NCBI GenBank assembly: GCA_016795125.1
Contig: JAEUIG010000540.1
Location: 1 to 8,044, forward strand
Direction of reading: 5' to 3'
Source of the DNA: Planctomycetaceae bacterium
GTDB lineage: Bacteria; Planctomycetota; Planctomycetia; Planctomycetales; Planctomycetaceae
Length of the DNA: 8,044 nt
Translations under genes and position numbers: made by a program
The notes under the pieces: model-generated
The model's database searches: none
What the model was told of the DNA's origin: nothing
The model's input: only the letters and a program-made list of their open reading frames with translations
In this document: one piece after another, positions 1 to 6,354 of the stretch
Layout of the letters: every line of letters begins with the position of its first letter
Numbering within the stretch: the stretch's first letter is position 1

Positions 1-167
1 CCCACTCCCTTGCCGAAACCGCCGCCGCGGCGACCGGAGATCCAGGAAGTCGCGAGGGCGGCCACGATCGCCGGACCAAACCAGATCGCCAGCAGCCTGG
101 CCGTAGCGGCCGGGCTGTAGTCTCCGCCCCACGATGACAGCATCGGACCAAAGTTCTGGATGAACAT
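1..167 (-). CDS. Partial N-terminus of a putative small membrane protein
   Basis: An open frame on the minus strand starts with ATG at 167-165 and runs off the left edge, giving 55 residues. A GGAG Shine-Dalgarno-like site (complement of 176-179) lies 8 nt before the ATG. An in-frame TGA lies a short way upstream, so this is the only ATG start available. Residues about 25-43 are hydrophobic (LLAIWFGPAIVAALATSWIS) and are followed by a basic, glycine-rich stretch (GRRGGGFGKG), as expected for one membrane segment with a cytoplasmic positive flank. I do not recognise the family. The gene is divergent from the dehydrogenase gene at 365, so the 168-364 spacer may hold both promoters. The reading rests on the good ribosome site plus the plausible membrane segment; it could still be a chance open frame in GC-rich DNA. 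Confidence 0.45.
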   Translation of the reverse strand, partial: MFIQNFGPMLSSWGGDYSPAATARLLAIWFGPAIVAALATSWISGRRGGGFGKGV

Positions 168-296
168 GAGAGGAACTCCGACGTACGTCCGCGATCCGGA
201 TCAGAAGGCGGCAGGCAATGACCTCAGGGCGGATTCGGCGCTGATTCACAACGCCAAATCGTGAGAGGAATTCTGTTCGCGACTGACAGCCGATCA

Positions 297-326
297 TTCA
301 CCTTCGCTGCTCCGGTGCTCTATCAT
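297..326 (+). promoter_or_regulatory. Candidate sigma70-like promoter for the propeller gene
   Basis: TTCACC (297-302) and TATCAT (321-326) are separated by 18 nt and each match the -35 and -10 consensus in most positions. They lie 39 nt before the ATG at 365. This was found by eye in a GC-rich region, where such matches are moderately rare but not decisive. Nothing else stands out in the 168-364 spacer. Confidence 0.3.
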
Positions 327-364
327 GCGGCTTTCGCCCTCCGCACTCAATTGGCGCGAACTCA

Positions 365-2329
365 ATGACTCGATGGATTCACTCGGCGGCAATCGTCTGC
401 TCGATCACCTTCAGCGCTCCGGTGTTCGCACAGCGGCTGGAAGTCCCGCGCGCTCAGGACAAGCCGCCCGGTCCGCCGCTGTCTCCTGCCGAAGCGGTCG
501 CCAGGATGGTGGTGCCCGCAGGATTCTCGGTGGAGGTCGTCGCCTCCGAACCGCAGATCGCCAATCCGGTGGCGATGTTCATTGATGAGAAGGGGCGGTA
601 CTGGATCACCGAGAGCTTCGAGTATCCGCGACTCGATGCCGGGCCGGGCCGTGACACCGTCAAGGTTCTCGAAGACACCGACGGCGACGGGGCGTGCGAC
701 AAGGTGAACGTGTTCGCCGAAGGGCTGAACATCCCGTCGGGCGTCGCGGTGGGCTACGGCGGGGTGTGGGTCGCGAATTCGCCAGACATCCTGTTCATGC
801 AGGACACCGATGGCGATCTCAAAGCGGACAAGACGGAAGTCGTGGTGACCGGGTTCGGCCGGACGGATACGCATGAGCTGCCGAACTCGCTGACGTGGGG
901 GCCGGACGGCTGGCTCTATGGACTCAACGGCGTGTTCAATCACTCCGATGTTCGCTACGCGGAGACGAATCCGAACTACAAGGCGGATCACCCGGGCTGG
1001 CAGTTCACGTGCGCGCTGTGGCGGATTCATCCGCGGACGCGCGAGTTCCAGGTGTTCTGCGAGGGAACCAGCAACCCGTGGGGCGTGGCGATCAACGAGG
1101 AAGGGGAGTTCTTCGTCAGCGCCTGTGTCATCGATCATCTATGGCACCTGGTCGAGTCCGGCTACTACGTCCGGCAGGGGGGGCCGTACCCGCCGCACAC
1201 CTGGCCGATCGAGTCGATCGTGGAACACACGCACCAGAAGGCGGCGTACTGCGGCATCACCTGGTTCGACAGCGACGCGTATCCGGAGGAGTACCGCAAG
1301 GTGCTCTACATGGGGAATATTCACGGCGGCTGCATCAACGCCGATGTGCTGACCCGCAATGGTTCAACGTACAACGGTGCCGCGCACCCCGGCTTCCCGG
1401 CGCCGGAAGGCGCGTTCGAGGGTGTGGATCGCGAAGCGGTACGAAAGCTTGGCGACGGACCCGATGCCCGGCTCGCCGATTTTCTGACCGCCAACGACGC
1501 GTGGTTCATGCCGGTCGTGCAGAAGACCGGACCAGACGGGTGCCTGTACATCCTCGACTGGTACGATCGCTACCACTGCTACCAGGACGCCCACGCCGAC
1601 CCGGAAGGGATCGAGCGCGCGAAGGGGCGGCTGTACCGCGTCCGTTACAAGGACACACCGCACGCGCAGCCGTTCGACCTGGCGCAGAAATCCGATGACC
1701 AGCTGATCGCACTTCTCGCCCACCCCAACGTCTACATGCGCGAAACGGCGCAGCGTCTGCTGGGCGAAAATAATGATCCGATTACTGCCGGCAAGTTGCA
1801 GAAGATCGCACTCGATGGACAGCGGGCGGATGAGCTTCAACGTCGCGCGCTGTTCGCGTGGGCGGGATTCTCAAGTTCTGCACGTCCGGCGCTGGCGCTC
1901 GCGACGCAACCTGCTGATCAGCTCGATGCGGCGATTCGTCCCTTTGCCGTGCGGCTGATGTTTTCTGATCCGGAGTTCCGGTCGCATGTCACGCAGTCCA
2001 TTTTGTCGCAGCCCGATGCCGCCGAACACATCGACGGCTGGCTGGCGAACAGCGACACGGCGGATGACGCGGTGACGCATCTGCAGTACGTCATCGGTGC
2101 GGCGAAGCTGGATGATTCGCAGGTGCTGCGCGTGCTGGTGCACCGGCTGGCGCACTGCGGCGACGATCCGCTGATCCCGCAGGTCGTCTGGGAAAACCTG
2201 CATCCGCTGATTGCGGATCACGGACCGGAACTGCTGGCGATCCTGAAGGAATACGACCTGAAGCAGTACCCGAACGTGGCGGAGCTGTTGCCGCGGGTGA
2301 CTCAGCGATTGCTGGACAAGAAGCCCTGA
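365..2329 (+). CDS. Exported PVC-type membrane-bound dehydrogenase propeller with HEAT-like tail, lacking the heme domain
   Basis: This 654-residue protein matches, by recognition, the Pirellula/Verrucomicrobium 'putative membrane-bound dehydrogenase' N-terminal domain, a beta-propeller related to glucose/sorbosone dehydrogenases. Residues 1-22 form a signal peptide with a likely cut after PVFA. Propeller repeats fill about 45-430, with typical phrases such as WGPDGWLYG (178-186), TANDAWFMP (375-383) and GPDGCLYILDWYDRYHCY (389-406). Two DxDGD loops (EDTDGDGACDK at 103, QDTDGDLKADK at 146) look like calcium-binding turns. Residues about 440-650 are alpha-helical, HEAT-like. There is no CxxCH anywhere, although family members normally carry one in a C-terminal cytochrome domain; that domain is encoded separately at 3033-4322. 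No clear Shine-Dalgarno site precedes the ATG, but the signal peptide supports this start. The likely role is periplasmic oxidation of an unknown, perhaps sugar-like, substrate. Family call fairly sure; substrate unknown. Confidence 0.88.
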   Translation: MTRWIHSAAIVCSITFSAPVFAQRLEVPRAQDKPPGPPLSPAEAVARMVVPAGFSVEVVASEPQIANPVAMFIDEKGRYWITESFEYPRLDAGPGRDTVKVLEDTDGDGACDKVNVFAEGLNIPSGVAVGYGGVWVANSPDILFMQDTDGDLKADKTEVVVTGFGRTDTHELPNSLTWGPDGWLYGLNGVFNHSDVRYAETNPNYKADHPGWQFTCALWRIHPRTREFQVFCEGTSNPWGVAINEEGEFFVSACVIDHLWHLVESGYYVRQGGPYPPHTWPIESIVEHTHQKAAYCGITWFDSDAYPEEYRKVLYMGNIHGGCINADVLTRNGSTYNGAAHPGFPAPEGAFEGVDREAVRKLGDGPDARLADFLTANDAWFMPVVQKTGPDGCLYILDWYDRYHCYQDAHADPEGIERAKGRLYRVRYKDTPHAQPFDLAQKSDDQLIALLAHPNVYMRETAQRLLGENNDPITAGKLQKIALDGQRADELQRRALFAWAGFSSSARPALALATQPADQLDAAIRPFAVRLMFSDPEFRSHVTQSILSQPDAAEHIDGWLANSDTADDAVTHLQYVIGAAKLDDSQVLRVLVHRLAHCGDDPLIPQVVWENLHPLIADHGPELLAILKEYDLKQYPNVAELLPRVTQRLLDKKP

Positions 2330-2342
2330 CGATCAGGACTAC

Positions 2343-2377
2343 GCATTTTTCCCTTAATGCAGGTATTATGAACGCAT
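2343..2377 (+). promoter_or_regulatory. Candidate promoter/operator of the DUF433-DUF5615 pair
   Basis: The short gap before the DUF433 gene is AT-richer than its surroundings. It holds TATTAT (2364-2369), a good -10 hexamer that ends only 6 nt before the ATG at 2376, which would give a leaderless or nearly leaderless message. No convincing -35 is seen. Two overlapping inverted repeats are present: GCATT (2343-2347) with AATGC (2356-2360), and ATGC (2357-2360) with GCAT (2374-2377). Such dyads at an antitoxin gene often bind the antitoxin for autoregulation; that role here is inference. Confidence 0.35.
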
Positions 2378-2612
2378 GAGCGCCTTCGACCGAATCACCT
2401 CCGACCCGGCAGTCCTCGGCGGCAAACCGATCGTCCGTGGCACGCGCATCAGCGTCGAACTGATACTCGAATGGATTGCGTCCGGCGCGACGCGGGATGA
2501 CATTGTGCGCAAACATCCACAACTGGCTGTTGCTGATGTCGAACAGGCGCTCGAATACGCTGCGGCATCGTTGAGGAACGAGGTCCTGTTGTCCTGCCAG
2601 GTGGCGGGATGA
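2376..2612 (+). CDS. DUF433 family protein, putative antitoxin
   Basis: This 78-residue protein is a single DUF433 domain: RITSDPAVLGGKPIVRGTR (6-24), then the helix pair ISVELILEWIASGATRDDIV and the ending DVEQALEYAA (54-63). DUF433 proteins are small winged-helix-like proteins commonly encoded just before a DUF5615 PIN-like partner and are regarded as probable antitoxins and DNA-binding autoregulators. The downstream gene starts inside this one with a 4-nt ATGA overlap (2609-2612), so the two are translationally coupled. The gene starts 46 nt after the propeller gene and has no Shine-Dalgarno site. A strong -10 hexamer just before the ATG suggests its own, nearly leaderless, transcript. Family call is confident; antitoxin function is inferred from the pairing. 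Confidence 0.88.
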   Translation: MSAFDRITSDPAVLGGKPIVRGTRISVELILEWIASGATRDDIVRKHPQLAVADVEQALEYAAASLRNEVLLSCQVAG

Positions 2613-2992
2613 AGCTCCGGCACTTTGCGCTGCTGACCGACGAGAATCTCGACCCCGACGTGGTCCAGTGGCTGTCCGATGCGGGATTCAATGTGCTGGA
2701 TGTCATTCGTGCCGGCCTGCAAGGAACTGCTGACCTCGAAATCCTGCGACTGGCGGCCTCCGAGCAGCGGGTCGTTGTGACTCACGACGCCGATTTCGGC
2801 CGGCTGGCCATCCTTCAAGGAGAACCGGTCGTCGGCATCGTGTATGTCCGCCCCGGTCACTTCGATCCGCAGTACACGATTGATTCGCTGACCAGCTTGA
2901 TGGGAGTTGACCCGGAATTGTCGCCGCCGTTTCTGCTTGTCGTCCGCCGAAGGGGCGTGCAGATCGACATCCGCATTCGGGGGTTGCCATAG
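2609..2992 (+). CDS. DUF5615 family PIN-like protein, putative toxin
   Basis: This 127-residue protein fits the DUF5615 PIN-like family (related to Mut7-C nucleases). Acidic residues expected of a metal-dependent RNase site are in place: LLTDENLDP (D11, E12), GTADLEIL (D42, E44), and VVVTHDADFG (D60, D62). The C-terminal part, VVGIVYVRPGHFD and the later PFLLVVRRRGVQIDIR strands, is also typical. All key positions appear intact, so there is no sign of decay. It overlaps the DUF433 gene by 4 nt and has an AGGTGG ribosome site at 2599-2604. Together they form a type II toxin-antitoxin-like module of the VapBC kind. The stop codon (2990-2992) lies 40 nt before the cytochrome gene, so read-through transcription into that gene is likely. 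RNase or toxin activity is inferred from family, not shown. Confidence 0.87.
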   Translation: MKLRHFALLTDENLDPDVVQWLSDAGFNVLDVIRAGLQGTADLEILRLAASEQRVVVTHDADFGRLAILQGEPVVGIVYVRPGHFDPQYTIDSLTSLMGVDPELSPPFLLVVRRRGVQIDIRIRGLP

Positions 2993-3019
2993 TGGCATCG
3001 CGAGTTCGGTAAGCGCTCT

Positions 3020-3025
3020 GGAGGT
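3020..3025 (+). promoter_or_regulatory. Ribosome binding site that fixes a GTG start at 3033
   Basis: GGAGGT lies 7 nt before an in-frame GTG at 3033-3035. The next in-frame ATG (3051) is 25 nt from this site, and the longer ATG option at 2907 lies deep inside the DUF5615 gene. The GTG start is therefore preferred for the cytochrome gene. This is one of the few strong Shine-Dalgarno sites in the window. Confidence 0.65.
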
Positions 3026-3032
3026 AATCCAG

Positions 3033-4322
3033 GTGAGTGAAAGATCGCTGATGTATCGATACGCCTTGTTCCTTGCTCTCTTCGCGAGCGCTGCCGAGTT
3101 GCGTGCAGCAGGTTTCGCCGCTGATGTTGCTACATCCCCCGTCGACGCCGTCATCCCTCTCCTCGATCTCGTTCTCGACGCGGATGAGGGGACGGCGCGG
3201 GAGTGCCTGGGCATCGTGACCCGCGCCGCGCAGAACGGCGAGCTCTCGGCCGAACGGCTGGCGGCCTTGCGGGAACAGCTTGGGCCGCGGTTGAATGCGA
3301 TTCTCGGCAGCACCGACCATCCGCTGCGATTCGACGCCGCGCTCCTCGCAACCGTGTGGCAGGATCATGAAGCGACACGCATTGCCCGTGAGACGCTGGC
3401 GAACCCCGAGGCGGCCGGCGGAGCGCGGATTGTCGCGCTGCAGTCGCTGATCGCCGGAAGCGATGAGCATGCATTCGCCGATGCGCAAGGGATCCTGAAC
3501 GACGGCCAGAATGCCGTCGACCTTCGCCAGCAGGTCCTCGGCTGCCTGGGACGGCTCGAATCGCCCGACGTGGCGACGTTTGTCCTGGCGAAGCTTGACG
3601 ACTTCGAACCGGAACTGCGGACGCGTGCGCTGGAACTCCTCACCCAGCGACCGGAGTGGAGTGCGCCGCTGCTGGCAGCGATTGCGGACAAGCGGATGAG
3701 CAAGGACGTGCTGAACCTCAACCAGCTGCGACGCATTGCGTCGTTCGACGACCCGCAGGTCAAGGAGCAGTTCACGGCGATCTACGGAGCACTCCGCGAG
3801 GGGCGCGATCCCGACCGCGAACGACTGGTGAAGCTGATGAAGAACTTTCTGGAGGCGGTGCCCGGCGATCCGCATCGCGGCGAGACGGCGTTCAAGAAAG
3901 TGTGTGCCCAGTGTCACAAGATTTACGGCGAAGGCGCGGAAGTCGGTCCCGAGATCACGCTGAACGGCCGCAACAACTGGGATCAGCTGATCTCCAACGT
4001 CTTCGATCCGTCGCTCGTCATCGGCGCGGGTTACCAGGCGCGGCAACTGCTGACGGTCGACGGCCGCGTGCTCACCGGGCTGCCGGTCGAGGAGAGCGAT
4101 CAGCGGGTTGTCCTGAAGGTCCAGGGAGGCAAGATCGAGACGATCGCCCGCGACGACATCGAGGAGTACAAGGTCAGCGAAGTCTCCCTGATGCCGGAGG
4201 AGCTGGAGAAGCAGCTTACGAAGCAGGAGATTGCCGACCTGATGTCGTACCTGGCGCTGGACAGGCCGCCGAGTGATCCGGCGGCGAAGTATCTGCCGGG
4301 GGCGCCGGCGCCGAAGCGATAG
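3033..4322 (+). CDS. Exported HEAT-repeat c-type cytochrome, Pirellula/Verrucomicrobium heme domain
   Basis: From the GTG start the protein has 429 residues. The N-terminus (MSERSLMYRYALFLALFASAAELRAAG without long interruption of the hydrophobic core) is a signal peptide, likely cut near residues 20-26. Helical HEAT-like repeats fill about 35-265. The C-terminal 140 residues are the Planctomycete-type heme domain: GDPHRGETAFKKVCAQCHK with heme-binding C291, C294 and H295; then EVGPEITLNGR, FDPSLVIGAGYQAR, and M387 in SLMPEELEKQL as the probable distal iron ligand. In related proteins this whole segment is the C-terminal half of the dehydrogenase polypeptide. Here it stands alone, 40 nt after the DUF5615 gene. 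The cytochrome site is intact and export is retained, so it probably still takes electrons from the propeller protein encoded at 365-2329. Domain call is strong; partnership is inference. Confidence 0.87.
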   Translation: MSERSLMYRYALFLALFASAAELRAAGFAADVATSPVDAVIPLLDLVLDADEGTARECLGIVTRAAQNGELSAERLAALREQLGPRLNAILGSTDHPLRFDAALLATVWQDHEATRIARETLANPEAAGGARIVALQSLIAGSDEHAFADAQGILNDGQNAVDLRQQVLGCLGRLESPDVATFVLAKLDDFEPELRTRALELLTQRPEWSAPLLAAIADKRMSKDVLNLNQLRRIASFDDPQVKEQFTAIYGALREGRDPDRERLVKLMKNFLEAVPGDPHRGETAFKKVCAQCHKIYGEGAEVGPEITLNGRNNWDQLISNVFDPSLVIGAGYQARQLLTVDGRVLTGLPVEESDQRVVLKVQGGKIETIARDDIEEYKVSEVSLMPEELEKQLTKQEIADLMSYLALDRPPSDPAAKYLPGAPAPKR

Positions 4323-4350
4323 ATTCGCCGCTTCTCGCGGAAGTATCGCA

Positions 4351-4372
4351 ACACAGAGGGCACAGAGAGGTG
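4351..4372. repeat. ACACAGAGG-type short tandem motif
   Basis: ACACAGAGGG and CACAGAGAGG stand in tandem just after the cytochrome gene. Motifs of the form 'CACAGAG GCACAGAG' recur between genes in many planctomycete and related environmental genomes, as I remember them. Only one copy pair is in this window, so its repeat status cannot be shown here. Confidence 0.4.
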
Positions 4373-4404
4373 TCTGCTTAGATCCCATCCGAGAACTGCA
4401 AAAC

Positions 4405-4490
4405 AACCGGGTGGCCGGGGTTGGAGCAACGCGAAACCCCGGCGAACACACACCGGGGCTTCCCTTCGGTCCAGCCCCGGCCACCCCGTT
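4405..4490. repeat. Long imperfect palindrome with an inner hairpin, REP/MITE-like
   Basis: GGGTGGCCGGGG (4409-4420) is perfectly complementary to CCCCGGCCACCC (4475-4486). Pairing extends outward past one C/C mismatch through AAC/GTT and inward through TTGGA/TCCAG with one G-U, so 4405-4425 pairs with 4470-4490. A second hairpin sits in the loop: CCCCGG (4437-4442) with CCGGGG (4453-4458). The whole could fold as a branched RNA or a DNA cruciform. It lies in the spacer between the cytochrome and kinase genes and codes for nothing recognisable. It could be a dispersed repeat or a factor-independent terminator-like structure, though no U-tract follows. Confidence 0.7.
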
Positions 4491-4510
4491 CCGGTTTCCG
4501 GATAGGCCCT

Positions 4511-4516
4511 TAATAT
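4511..4516 (+). promoter_or_regulatory. Candidate -10 element for the kinase gene
   Basis: TAATAT lies 12 nt before the kinase ATG at 4529, in an otherwise GC-rich spacer directly after the palindrome. No good -35 hexamer is found at the right distance, where the sequence is occupied by the palindrome's right flank. If used, it would give a leader of only a few nucleotides. Confidence 0.3.
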
Positions 4517-4528
4517 GAGTTCGCTCGC

Positions 4529-5479
4529 ATGATTGACACTGTCGGACCGCTGGTGATCGGGCTTGGGGAAGTGCTGTGGGACCTGTTCCCGGATGCGCAG
4601 AAGCCTGGGGGAGCGCCGGCGAATGTGGCGTTCCAGGCCGGGCAGCTGGGCGGGCGCGGCGCGGTCGCTTCGCGCGTGGGCCGCGGCGAGCTGGACAGGT
4701 ATGTGGATGAACGCGGAAACGTGTTCGACCGTCTGGGCGATCGTCTCGTGAGTTACCTCGGCGAACGCGGACTCGATCTCTCAGCGTTGCAGCGGGACGA
4801 CAGGCATTCGACCGGCTGCGTGACGGTCGACGTGAGCGATCCGCATCACCCGCGATACACCATCCACGAAGGGGCGTGGGACTTTATCGCAGCGGATCGT
4901 GCGCTGGTGGAGCTTGCCGGCCGCGCCGATGCCATCTGCTTCGGCAGTCTGGCCCAGCGCTCGCCGGACAGTCGTGCGGCGATCCATGCGGCACTGGCGG
5001 CGGCAGGGCAGGAGTGCCTGACTGTGTTCGACGTCAATTTGCGGCAGAACTGGTGGGACATCGAATGGATCACCAGGTCGATGCAGGCGGCGGACGTGCT
5101 AAAGCTGAATCACGACGAGGTCGCCACGCTTGCTCCGCTGATGAACGCGCCGGCCGAGCCGCTGCGATTTGCACGCCACGCCCAACAGGCGCATGGGATC
5201 GAGACGGTCTGTATTACCCGCGCCGAGCATGGCTGCCTGCTGGTGCGCGGCGACGAGACGGTCGACCTGCCGGGAATCAAAGTGAATGTCGTGGACGCCG
5301 TCGGGGCGGGGGATGCGTTCAGCGCCGCGCTGATCATCGCCACGTTGCGGAACTGGCCGTTGCAGAATACAGGTGAGCTGGCGAACCGTGTCGGGGCGCT
5401 CGTCGCATCGCGGCCGGGGGCGATGCCGGATTTGCGGGAGGAGCTTGCGGGGCTGCTGACGGAATTGTCGCCGGCGTAG
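4529..5479 (+). CDS. PfkB-family carbohydrate kinase, fructokinase-like
   Basis: This 316-residue protein is a ribokinase/PfkB-fold sugar kinase. Signature 1 is seen as GLGEVLWDLFPDAQKPGGAP followed by ANVAFQAGQLGG (11-42). Signature 2 is NVVDAVGAGDAFSAALI (253-269), with D262 of GAGD as the expected catalytic base. GEVLWD...GGAPANVA is typical of fructokinases, so phosphorylation of fructose or a similar sugar with ATP in the cytoplasm is likely; the true substrate cannot be read from sequence. An oddity is the stretch VGRGELDRYVDERGNVFDRLGD (50-71), where most relatives have a short VGDDxLG; about a dozen residues seem inserted next to the sugar-site lid. No Shine-Dalgarno site is evident. 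It is followed after 56 nt by the BtpA-family gene, probably in one operon. Confidence 0.88.
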   Translation: MIDTVGPLVIGLGEVLWDLFPDAQKPGGAPANVAFQAGQLGGRGAVASRVGRGELDRYVDERGNVFDRLGDRLVSYLGERGLDLSALQRDDRHSTGCVTVDVSDPHHPRYTIHEGAWDFIAADRALVELAGRADAICFGSLAQRSPDSRAAIHAALAAAGQECLTVFDVNLRQNWWDIEWITRSMQAADVLKLNHDEVATLAPLMNAPAEPLRFARHAQQAHGIETVCITRAEHGCLLVRGDETVDLPGIKVNVVDAVGAGDAFSAALIIATLRNWPLQNTGELANRVGALVASRPGAMPDLREELAGLLTELSPA

Positions 5480-5493
5480 GTTGCGAAACCGCC

Positions 5494-5516
5494 AGCGACG
5501 TTGGTTTGTCGCTTTT
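5494..5516 (+). terminator. Weak hairpin with short T-run between kinase and BtpA genes
   Basis: AGCGAC (5494-5499) pairs with GTCGCT (5508-5513), followed by a run of four T (5513-5516). The stem is short and the T-run brief, so at most it would attenuate transcription between the two genes rather than stop it. Confidence 0.25.
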
Positions 5517-5535
5517 GTCGCAGTGGACGGAATGA

Positions 5536-6354
5536 ATGCAGAAGCCGCTGGCTGTTTCCTGGTGGACCGAGGCGCGGCCGGTGATCGGCATGCTGCATGC
5601 GCCGCCGCTGCCGGGGAGTCCGCGCTATGACGGCGACTGGGCCGGCGTCGTGCGGCATGTCCTGGCCGATCTCGAAGCCCTGACGGCAGCCGGCGTTCAG
5701 GGCCTGATGCTGGAGAACTTCGGGGATGCGCCGTTTTTTCCCGACCGCGTTCCCGGCGAGACCATTGCCTGCCTCACGCGTCTCGCCGTCGAAGTCCGTA
5801 GTCGGACCGAACTGCCGCTCGGCATTAACGTGCTGAGAAATGACGGCGTCGCGGCGATTGCCGTCGCCGCCGCAGCGGACGCGGACTTCGTGCGGGTGAA
5901 CGTGTTGTGCGGTGCGCGCGTCACCGACCAGGGACTGCTGCAGGGAAATGCCCACGAAGTCCTGCGAGCGCGTGAGCGTCTCGGCGCTCGGCACATCCAG
6001 ATCCTCGCGGACGTGGACGTGAAGCATTCGGCTCCGCTGGCCCCGCGCCCGCTGGCGGAAGAGGTCGAGGAGACGCTGGCGCGCGGCGGAGCCGATGCGA
6101 TCATCGTGTCGGGAACGGCGACCGGAGCGCTGCCCGATCTGCAGCATGTGCAGGCCGCGAAACGTGCGGCCCGAAGCGCGCCGGTGATCGTCGGCAGCGG
6201 CGCGACGTCCGCGTCGCTGCCTGAATTGTGGCCGCATGCGGACGCGTTCATCATCGGATCGTCGTTCAAGGCCGACGGCGTCGCTGCGAATCCCATCATC
6301 GCGGAGCGCGTGCGGGAGGTGCTGGCAGTGCGAGCGAATCTGTTGCGCTCGTAG
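5536..6354 (+). CDS. BtpA/SgcQ family TIM-barrel protein
   Basis: This 272-residue protein matches the BtpA/SgcQ family over its whole length. Recognisable blocks are IGMLHAPPLPGSP (17-29), LMLENFGDAPFF (57-68), LPLGINVLRND (94-103), ADVDVKHS (158-165), IIVSGTATG (189-197), VIVGSGAT (217-224) and FIIGSSFK (238-245). The last two resemble phosphate-binding strand-loop ends of a TIM barrel. Cyanobacterial BtpA is tied to photosystem I accumulation, while SgcQ of enterobacteria sits in a sugar gene cluster; the biochemical activity is unsettled. The adjacent sugar kinase favours a role on a sugar or sugar phosphate here. The ATG at 5536 follows a weak GGACGG site; another ATG 4 nt earlier is out of frame. 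Its TAG stop lies inside the left arm of the repeat at 6350-6432. Family call confident, function open. Confidence 0.87.
   Translation: MQKPLAVSWWTEARPVIGMLHAPPLPGSPRYDGDWAGVVRHVLADLEALTAAGVQGLMLENFGDAPFFPDRVPGETIACLTRLAVEVRSRTELPLGINVLRNDGVAAIAVAAAADADFVRVNVLCGARVTDQGLLQGNAHEVLRARERLGARHIQILADVDVKHSAPLAPRPLAEEVEETLARGGADAIIVSGTATGALPDLQHVQAAKRAARSAPVIVGSGATSASLPELWPHADAFIIGSSFKADGVAANPIIAERVREVLAVRANLLRS

Noticed and set aside
362..1138. Minus-strand open frame of 258 codons antisense to the propeller gene
   Set aside because: The plus strand encodes a clear exported propeller here; the antisense translation is His/Arg-rich and matches nothing familiar.
2907..3032. Upstream extension of the cytochrome frame to the ATG at 2907
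   Set aside because: It would overlap the DUF5615 gene by 86 nt, places a Cys/Arg-rich stretch before the signal peptide, and lacks a ribosome site. The GTG at 3033 has GGAGGT at 7 nt.
2330..3032. Search for transposon ends or target duplications bounding the DUF433-DUF5615 cassette
   Set aside because: No matching direct or inverted repeats at the two borders were seen by eye, and there is no transposase or integrase gene in the window, so no mobile element is called.
2703..4484. Long minus-strand open frame of 593 codons
   Set aside because: It lies antisense to the DUF5615 and cytochrome genes, whose protein families are clear. Its translation is arginine/leucine-rich without domain logic, as expected for a shadow frame in GC-rich DNA.
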